Source of the DNA: an uncultured Collinsella sp.
Lineage (GTDB): Bacteria > Actinomycetota > Coriobacteriia > Coriobacteriales > Coriobacteriaceae
Direction of reading: 5' to 3'
Assembly: GCA_902493915.1 (NCBI GenBank)
Contig: CABUQY010000079.1
Coordinates: 1 to 7,535 of the forward strand
Length of the DNA stretch: 7,535 bases
Positions within the stretch are counted from its first letter, which is position 1, and each line of letters starts with the position of its first letter. The position numbers and the translations under genes were made by a program. This document shows positions 1 to 4,574 of this stretch, one piece after another. The notes beneath the pieces were generated by a model. It made no database searches. It was not told where the DNA came from and saw only the letters and a program-made list of their open reading frames with translations.

Positions 1-1140
1 AAAGGCATCGACACCCTTGATGATGAGGTCGTCACCGGCAATGCGCACCTGCGCGCCCAGCGCGGTGAGCTCGCGGGTGGTGGTGGCCAGACGGTCGGAT
101 TCCTTGATGCGCAGACGGGCGCAATCGCGGATAAAGGTGCGGCCCTGTGCCAGCGAGGCCACGGCCGAGATAACGGGCACCAGGTCGGGAATGTCGTGGG
201 CACTCATCTCAAAGCCGGCGAGCTTGTCGGACTGCACGGTGGCGGCGTTGGTGGAGCGCACGATGCGGGCACCAAAGCGCGAAAGCGCGGCGAGCACGTT
301 GCGGTCGCCCTGTGCGGAGCTCAGCGACACGCCCTCGACGGTGATGGGGTCGGTGCCGATGGCGCCGGCGCACAGCCAGAAGGCGGCGTTGGACCAGTCG
401 CCCTCGACGGCTACGCTGCCGGGCGTGCGGTACGAGCCGCTGCTCACGCGGAAGTTCGTGACCTCGGGCTGGCCGTCCTTGGCCGGAATGCGCTCGACGT
501 TGACCTCGACGCCAAAGGCCTTCATGGCCTGGATTGTCAGGTTGATGTAAGGGCGGCTCTCGATGAGGCCGGTCACCTGCACGCAGGAGGGCTGGGCCAG
601 CAGCGGGGCTGCCAGCAGCAGGCCGGAGATATACTGCGAGCTCACGTTGCCCGGCAGCACGAAAGTGCCCGGGCGCATGCGTCCGCTCGTCTTGAGCGGA
701 AAACCGCCCAGGCCCTGCAGGTCGCAGCCGGCGGCGATGATCTCGTCCGAGAGCGGGGACAGCGGGCGGGCGCCTAAGCGTCCCTGACCCACAAAAGTTG
801 CTTCTGCGCCCAGCGCGCAGGCGACGGGCAACATAAAACGCAGCGTGGAGCCGCTCTCGCCGCAGTCGAGCGTGCCACCGGCAAGGGCCTTGAGCAGGCC
901 AAATTCAATGCTCTTCATGGTGGGGTGGACCTGGAAGCCGTCCTCGACGGTCTCGATGCGAGCACCCAGGGCCGTAAGGCAACGCACCGTAGCCTCGATG
1001 TCGGCGCAGGTGGTGTTACAGGCGACGTGTGTCTCGCCGTTGGCAAGCGCAGCGCAGATGATGAGACGGTGCGCCATCGACTTGGACGCGATGGCAGGAA
1101 CGGCGCCCTTAAGCGGGGACGGGGTGATGCGGGCTAGCAT
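1..1140 (-). CDS. aroA: 3-phosphoshikimate 1-carboxyvinyltransferase (EPSP synthase), C-terminus cut by window edge
   Basis: Joins phosphoenolpyruvate to shikimate-3-phosphate to make EPSP, the sixth step of the cytosolic shikimate pathway. I translated the minus strand from the ATG at 1138-1140; it stays open to base 1, giving 380 codons. The usual length is about 430, so roughly the last 50 residues lie outside the window. Visible motifs, by family alignment from memory: SKSMAHR at 19-25 (K20, S21 and R25 for substrate binding), CGESGSTLR at 93-101 (PEP site; the Gly equivalent to E. coli G96 is kept), SSQY at 167-170, DWSNAAFW at 248-255, DIPDL at 316-320 (D319 is the likely catalytic Asp) and RIKESDR at 344-350 (E347). 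The ATG sits inside the end of aroB (7-nt overlap, ATGCTAG), with GGGAG about 10 nt upstream, so translational coupling is likely. Last gene of the visible operon; more may follow to the left. Confidence 0.96.
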   Translation of the reverse strand, partial: MLARITPSPLKGAVPAIASKSMAHRLIICAALANGETHVACNTTCADIEATVRCLTALGARIETVEDGFQVHPTMKSIEFGLLKALAGGTLDCGESGSTLRFMLPVACALGAEATFVGQGRLGARPLSPLSDEIIAAGCDLQGLGGFPLKTSGRMRPGTFVLPGNVSSQYISGLLLAAPLLAQPSCVQVTGLIESRPYINLTIQAMKAFGVEVNVERIPAKDGQPEVTNFRVSSGSYRTPGSVAVEGDWSNAAFWLCAGAIGTDPITVEGVSLSSAQGDRNVLAALSRFGARIVRSTNAATVQSDKLAGFEMSAHDIPDLVPVISAVASLAQGRTFIRDCARLRIKESDRLATTTRELTALGAQVRIAGDDLIIKGVDAF

Positions 1141-2240
1141 GCGGATGCGTCTCCCTTCTGGCCGAGGCCCTCGGCAATGAGTTCGTGGAAAGTGGAAAGC
1201 GGCGTGCGGTCGATGCTGCAGCGGCCAATGCCGTGCGGAATCACCAGGTCGATGGTGTCGCCCGCGCGCTTCTTGTCGTGGAGCGCCTCGGCAAAGACGG
1301 CATCGGCATCTAGGTCGCAGCGGGTCTTGAGGCCATGGCGGGCGCAGAGCTCCTCAATACGACCGGGCAGTGCAGCATCGCAGGCGCCGTGCAGGGCCGC
1401 GGCGCGCGTGATGATGCCCATACCGATCGACACGCAGTTGCCGTGCCCGAGCTCAAAGTGCTCGCAGGCTTCGACGGCGTGTCCGGCGCTGTGTCCAAAG
1501 TTGAGCAGCTTGCGCTGGTTGGTTTCGTGCTCGTCGGCGACGACCACGGCGCGCTTGATGTCGATGTTGCGGGCGATGATGAGTGCTACGCGGGCCACAT
1601 CGCGGTTGAGCAGCTCCAGCGTGAGCGGGGTCTTCTCCAGCTCGGCGAAAAGCTCCGGGTCGGCGATCACGGCGTGCTTGACGACCTCGCCGCAGCCGTC
1701 GGCGAACTGCTCGGGCGTGAGGGTGGCCAGGCACCCCACGTCAGCGATAACCACGCTCGGCTGCCAAAAGGCGCCGGCCAAGTTCTTGCCGGCAGCCAGG
1801 TCGATGGCGGTCTTGCCGCCCACCGACGAATCCACCATGGCGAGCAGGCTCGTCGGGATCTGCACAAACTTGCAGCCGCGCATGTAGGTGGCGGCCACAA
1901 AGCCCGCCACATCGCCCACGACGCCGCCCCCGAGTGCCACGATCACGTCGGAGCGCGAAAGCTCGTGCTCGGCCACAAACTCCAAAATGGCAACATAGGT
2001 TTCGGCGCGCTTATGGGCCTCGCCGGCCTCGAAGGTGCAGATGCTCACCTCGTAGCCTGACGCCTCCAGGCTCTGCTTAACGGGCATCTGGTAGAGCGGG
2101 CCCACGTTGGTGTCCGTCACGATGACGGCCTTGGCGCCGCCGGCAGTGGCGCGCACGAGCGGCCCCGCCTGCTCCAGCAAAAACGTGCCAACATGCACCT
2201 GGTAGGGGCGTGCGGTGTCGATATCGATGGTAATCGCCAT
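1134..2240 (-). CDS. aroB: 3-dehydroquinate synthase
   Basis: Cyclises DAHP to 3-dehydroquinate, step 2 of the shikimate pathway; a cytosolic NAD+- and divalent-metal-dependent enzyme. The 368 residues are the normal bacterial length. Visible motifs: GGGVVGD at 104-110 (NAD-binding loop), PTSLLAMVDSSVGGKT at 129-144 (K143 conserved), GCGEVVKH at 182-189 (metal ligand E185, K188) and NFGHSAGHAVE at 247-257 (metal ligand H250, second His at 254). H266 in HGNCVSIGM is the third metal ligand. The common form of that last motif is HGEAV, so the Asn at 268 is a departure worth noting, although the metal ligands themselves are all present. The ATG at 2240 has AAAGGA 9 nt upstream. It follows tyrA by 36 nt with no hairpin between, and overlaps aroA by 7 nt at its 3' end. 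Operon membership is clear from spacing. Confidence 0.97.
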   Translation of the reverse strand: MAITIDIDTARPYQVHVGTFLLEQAGPLVRATAGGAKAVIVTDTNVGPLYQMPVKQSLEASGYEVSICTFEAGEAHKRAETYVAILEFVAEHELSRSDVIVALGGGVVGDVAGFVAATYMRGCKFVQIPTSLLAMVDSSVGGKTAIDLAAGKNLAGAFWQPSVVIADVGCLATLTPEQFADGCGEVVKHAVIADPELFAELEKTPLTLELLNRDVARVALIIARNIDIKRAVVVADEHETNQRKLLNFGHSAGHAVEACEHFELGHGNCVSIGMGIITRAAALHGACDAALPGRIEELCARHGLKTRCDLDADAVFAEALHDKKRAGDTIDLVIPHGIGRCSIDRTPLSTFHELIAEGLGQKGDASAC

Positions 2241-2276
2241 AAGCTTCGGTCCTTTCGACCTGGCGTGATAGGTGGT

Positions 2277-3191
2277 CTAGTGGGAGGCCTCGTCGTCGAG
2301 CGCGCGCTTGATGCGGTCGCCCTCGGCAAGGAGATTCTCCAGATAGCGTTGGTCGCGGTCCTTAAGGGCGCGGCTGTAGGCGCCAAGCGACTCGATCAGG
2401 TGGTCGATCTCGAAGGCGAGCGCATTGGCGTCGTCGATCATAAGCTCGGACCACATCTGAGGATTGAGGTGCGCCACGCGGGTGAGATCGCGGTAGCTTC
2501 CGGCCGAAAAGCCGTGGTGGACCTGGGCGGTGGGGCTCTTGACGTAGGCGTTGGATACCACGTGCGCAAGCTGGCTCGTGAAGGCGATGACGCGGTCGTG
2601 TTCGGCGGCGCTGGTCACGCTGAACTTGCCAAAGCCCAAGGGGCGCACCATCTCGCGCACCTGGCCCAAAAGCTCCAGCTTGAGCGCATCGTCCACCGCG
2701 GGTGGCACGAGCACGAGCGGGGCGCCCTGGAACAGGTCGGCACGGGAGTGAGCGTAGCCTGAGAACTGGGTGCCCGCCATGGGGTGCGCGCCCACAAAGT
2801 AAAAGCCGTGCTCGCGGGCAAGCTCAAAGGCGCGCTCGCACACAATGCCCTTGACGCCCACGGTGTCGATCACCACGGGACCCATGATGGCGTCGGTGTC
2901 GGTGGCGTCGGCGAGTGCCTGGGCATGCGCCTCGAGCCATTCGATGCATGCCTCGGGATAGCAAGCCAGGACGATGATGTCGCATTCGCCGAGTGTCTTG
3001 CCGTTGAGCTCTCCGGCGACAGTGCCCATGCTGGCGGCCGTCATGACATCGTCATCGGGGTCCCAGGCCAGCACGCGGACGCCCGCCTGCGCATAGCCGC
3101 GGGCAAAGCTACCGCCGATGAGGCCAAGGCCGACGATGCCGGCGCACTTGGGGCCGCCCTGGTTAACGCGCGCGTTTCTCACCGTACCCAT
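2277..3191 (-). CDS. tyrA: Prephenate (or arogenate) dehydrogenase, TyrA family
   Basis: Oxidatively decarboxylates prephenate to 4-hydroxyphenylpyruvate (or arogenate to tyrosine), the committed step of tyrosine synthesis. The 304-residue protein has an N-terminal Rossmann fold: GLGLIGGS at 21-28 binds the dinucleotide, and D44 at the end of the second strand (LAWDPDD) suggests NAD+ rather than NADP+. The all-helical C-terminal dehydrogenase domain shows HPMAG at 136-140 (His136 is the likely catalytic residue), AEHDRVIAFTSQLAH at 196-210, GSYRDLTRVA at 231-240 and NPQMW at 243-247. There is no fused chorismate mutase and no room for a C-terminal ACT domain, so any tyrosine feedback must act on the catalytic domain or elsewhere. 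The ATG lies 3 nt after the aroF stop with GGAG 6 nt upstream, a strongly coupled start. Prephenate versus arogenate preference cannot be told from sequence alone. Confidence 0.94.
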   Translation of the reverse strand: MGTVRNARVNQGGPKCAGIVGLGLIGGSFARGYAQAGVRVLAWDPDDDVMTAASMGTVAGELNGKTLGECDIIVLACYPEACIEWLEAHAQALADATDTDAIMGPVVIDTVGVKGIVCERAFELAREHGFYFVGAHPMAGTQFSGYAHSRADLFQGAPLVLVPPAVDDALKLELLGQVREMVRPLGFGKFSVTSAAEHDRVIAFTSQLAHVVSNAYVKSPTAQVHHGFSAGSYRDLTRVAHLNPQMWSELMIDDANALAFEIDHLIESLGAYSRALKDRDQRYLENLLAEGDRIKRALDDEASH

Positions 3192-3194
3192 CAG

Positions 3195-4217
3195 CTACTC
3201 CATGGTCTCTTGGCAGACAACCTCGCGGATGGCTCGGATGCGGCGCATGGTGTCGTCGAACTGATCGGGGGTGAGGGCCTGGGCGCCGTCGGACCAGGCG
3301 CGGCTCGGCTCGTCGTGGACCTCGATCTCCAGGCCGTTGGCACCGCAGGCGGTCGCGGCGAGCGCCATGGGCTCAACGTAGCGGGTGTAGCCGGTGGCGT
3401 GGCTGGGGTCGGCGACGACAGGCAGGTGCGACAGGTGGTGCAGCACCGGCACGGCGTTGAGGTCGAAGGTGTTGCGGGTGCGGGTCTCGAAGGTGCGGAT
3501 ACCGCGCTCGCAAAGGATGACGTTGTCGTTGCCCTCGCTCATGATGTACTCGGCTGCCATAAGCAGCTCATCGATCGTGCCGGACATGCCGCGCTTGAGC
3601 AGGATCGGGGTCTGGGTCTTGCCGACCTCCTTGAGCAGGGGGAAGTTCTGGGCGTTGCGGGCGCCGATCTGCATGACGTCAATCTTCTTGTCAAGGAAGA
3701 CCTGCACGTCGCGCGGGTCCATGATCTCGGTGACGATCGGCATGTCGAGCTCGGCAGACGCCTCGCATAGCAGGTCCAGCCCGGCGGGGCCCATACCCTG
3801 GTAGGCGTAGGGGGAGGTGCGGGGCTTGTAGGCGCCACCGCGCAGCATCGTGGCGCCGGCGGCCTTTACGCGGCGTGCGATGCGGATGAGGTTCTCGCCC
3901 TCGACGGAGCAGGGACCGGCGATGACCTGGAACTGGTCGCCGCCGATCTTGACGCCGTGGCCGCAGTCGATGACGGAGTCCTCGGGGTGGAACTTGCGAT
4001 TTGCGCGCTTGAACGGCTCGGAGACGCGCTGCACGCGCTCGACGACATCCATGGACTCGAGCAGGAACGGGTCGATCTTGGTCGTATCGCCCACCAGGCC
4101 GATAATCGTCTCGTTCTCGCCGCGCGAGACGTCGGTCTTCAGGCCTTTTTTCTCAATCCAGCTGACGATATGGCTGACGGCCTCGTCGCTGGCGCTCTGC
4201 TTTAGAATTGCAATCAT
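3195..4217 (-). CDS. aroF: 3-deoxy-7-phosphoheptulonate synthase (DAHP synthase), type I-beta with N-terminal ferredoxin-like domain
   Basis: Condenses PEP with erythrose-4-phosphate, the entry step of aromatic amino acid synthesis. The chosen start gives 340 residues. Residues 1-70 match the small ferredoxin-like regulatory domain that mediates Tyr/Phe inhibition in Thermotoga maritima DAHP synthase, so feedback inhibition is likely (inference). The catalytic TIM barrel shows AGPCSVE at 100-106, LRGGAYKPRTSPYAYQG at 125-141, QIGARNAQNFPLL at 183-195, LLKRGMSGT at 206-214, DPSHATGYTRYV at 270-281 and EIEVHDEPSRAWSDG at 297-311. Metal ligands inferred by a one-residue offset from T. maritima: C103, H273, E299, D310. 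Start choice: the frame stays open to 4265, but ATG 4217 has AGAGG 6 nt upstream and gives the normal family N-terminus (MIAILK); the longer form would add 16 residues encoded across the leader hairpin's T-run. First gene of the operon, behind a probable attenuator. Confidence 0.96.
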   Translation of the reverse strand: MIAILKQSASDEAVSHIVSWIEKKGLKTDVSRGENETIIGLVGDTTKIDPFLLESMDVVERVQRVSEPFKRANRKFHPEDSVIDCGHGVKIGGDQFQVIAGPCSVEGENLIRIARRVKAAGATMLRGGAYKPRTSPYAYQGMGPAGLDLLCEASAELDMPIVTEIMDPRDVQVFLDKKIDVMQIGARNAQNFPLLKEVGKTQTPILLKRGMSGTIDELLMAAEYIMSEGNDNVILCERGIRTFETRTRNTFDLNAVPVLHHLSHLPVVADPSHATGYTRYVEPMALAATACGANGLEIEVHDEPSRAWSDGAQALTPDQFDDTMRRIRAIREVVCQETME

Positions 4218-4227
4218 GGTGTGCCTC

Positions 4228-4290
4228 TCACCTCGATGGATAACTTTTGCAAAAACGGCCCGCATTGCGAGCCGTGTATATATGGTGCAT
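4228..4290 (-). other. Possible 20-residue leader ORF ahead of aroF
   Basis: An ATG at 4288-4290 opens a 20-codon frame that ends at TGA 4228-4230, 10 nt before the aroF start. It begins M-H-H-I-Y and later holds one Phe and a second Tyr codon (UUU, UAU). The first Tyr codon (UAC, 4276-4278) lies one base before the leader hairpin. There is no Shine-Dalgarno sequence, but if the candidate -10 at 4296-4304 is real, transcription would start close to this ATG, allowing leaderless translation. Three aromatic codons in 20 is suggestive, not proof. It could be a chance ORF. Confidence 0.2.
4251..4274 (-). terminator. Attenuator-like intrinsic terminator in the aroF leader
   Basis: Read on the minus strand, CGGCTCGC (4274-4267), loop AAT, GCGGGCCG (4263-4256) and then TTTTT (4255-4251) form an 8-bp GC-rich stem with one G-U pair and a tight loop, followed by a T-run. 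It ends 33 nt before the aroF start codon. No gene on this strand lies upstream that it could be ending (the plus strand there holds the tRNA and ATPase). The simplest reading is conditional termination within the leader of the aromatic operon. What senses the signal is not visible with certainty. Confidence 0.6.
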
Positions 4291-4295
4291 GAAAG

Positions 4296-4328
4296 TTTAT
4301 ACTATCTGACTCGCTTTTGCCTTCTAAA
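4296..4328 (-). promoter_or_regulatory. Candidate promoter of the aroF-tyrA-aroB-aroA operon
   Basis: On the minus strand, TTTAGA (4328-4323; 4 of 6 matches to TTGACA), an 18-nt spacer and TAGTAT (4304-4299; 4 of 6 to TATAAT), overlapping TATAAA (4301-4296). The predicted transcript would start near 4290, upstream of the attenuator hairpin. Other AT-rich hexamers (TATATA/TATACA near 4277-4284) are possible but would start the transcript inside the hairpin. Moderate to weak match. Confidence 0.35.
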
Positions 4329-4380
4329 GTGGGCCGTTGCACCGCGTCTCCCACGTAATTGCAAAGCTTTTTCTTTTATT

Positions 4381-4410
4381 TTGATAGCCCGTGGTGCACT
4401 TGGGTATAAT
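4381..4410 (+). promoter_or_regulatory. Promoter of the tRNA-Arg gene
   Basis: TTGATA (4381-4386; 5 of 6 to consensus), an 18-nt spacer and a perfect TATAAT (4405-4410). The predicted start lies about 4-6 nt before the first base of the tRNA, giving a very short 5' leader as expected for a strong stable-RNA promoter. It is divergent from the aroF operon promoter. Confidence 0.8.
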
Positions 4411-4421
4411 GCCAAACGTTG

Positions 4422-4498
4422 GCCCTATTAGCTCAGGGGATTAGAGCGTCTGCCTCCGGAGCAGAAGGCCGTTGGTTCGAATCCAACATGGGGCACCA
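4422..4498 (+). tRNA. tRNA-Arg (anticodon CCG)
   Basis: A full cloverleaf can be drawn. The acceptor stem GCCCTAT (4422-4428) pairs with ATGGGGC (4488-4494), with one U-G pair. The D-stem is GCTC/GAGC. The anticodon stem TCTGC/GCAGA encloses the loop CTCCGGA (4454-4460) with anticodon CCG at 4456-4458. The variable loop has 5 nt, and the T-stem GTTGG/CCAAC encloses TTCGAAT. Discriminator A is at 4495 and CCA (4496-4498) is encoded. CCG reads the arginine codon CGG. It has its own promoter just upstream and a terminator just downstream, so it is a single-gene unit. No integrase or duplicated 3' end is present, so nothing suggests use as an integration site here. Confidence 0.96.
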
Positions 4499-4509
4499 TC
4501 GAACGTAAG

Positions 4510-4546
4510 ACCGTCCGAACCTCGCATGGTCCGGGCGGTTTTTCTT
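4510..4546 (+). terminator. Intrinsic terminator after tRNA-Arg
   Basis: ACCGTCCGAACC (4510-4521), loop TCGCAT, GGTCCGGGCGGT (4528-4539): a 12-bp stem with one A-C mismatch and one G-U pair, followed by TTTTTCTT. It begins 12 nt after the tRNA CCA end and finishes only about 14-29 nt before the possible ATPase start codons. Confidence 0.85.
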
Positions 4547-4562
4547 ATACCGACGCGACGTG
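4546..4562 (+). promoter_or_regulatory. Possible -10 element and start region of the P-type ATPase gene
   Basis: TATACC (4546-4551; 4 of 6 to TATAAT) directly follows the tRNA terminator's T-run and lies 8 nt before GTG 4560 and 11 nt before ATG 4563. No -35 is visible; the corresponding bases are the terminator loop and 3' stem. If used, the mRNA would be leaderless or nearly so. The alternative is read-through from the tRNA promoter. Weak evidence. Confidence 0.25.
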
Positions 4563-4574
4563 ATGGGACGTGGT

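Noticed and set aside
1335..2060. Plus-strand 241-residue ORF across aroB
   Set aside because: Antisense shadow; aroB on the minus strand has every catalytic motif in frame.
2784..3770. Plus-strand 328-residue ORF
   Set aside because: Antisense shadow of tyrA and aroF; rich in Gly/Ala/Val/His/Asp with no recognisable motif, as expected from high-GC complementary frames.
4218..4265. Longer aroF start at 4265 adding 16 residues
   Set aside because: The extension is encoded by the leader hairpin's 3' arm and T-run, and it lacks a good ribosome site, whereas ATG 4217 has AGAGG at 6 nt and gives the normal family N-terminus.
4329..4370. T-box-like stretch (GTTGCACCGCG on plus, GTGGGAGACGCGG on minus)
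   Set aside because: The match to the T-box core is imperfect, there is no specifier stem or room for one, and on the plus strand it precedes a tRNA rather than an amino acid gene.
4422..4498. tRNA gene as integration site of a mobile element
   Set aside because: No integrase, no duplicated tRNA 3' end and no composition change on either side.
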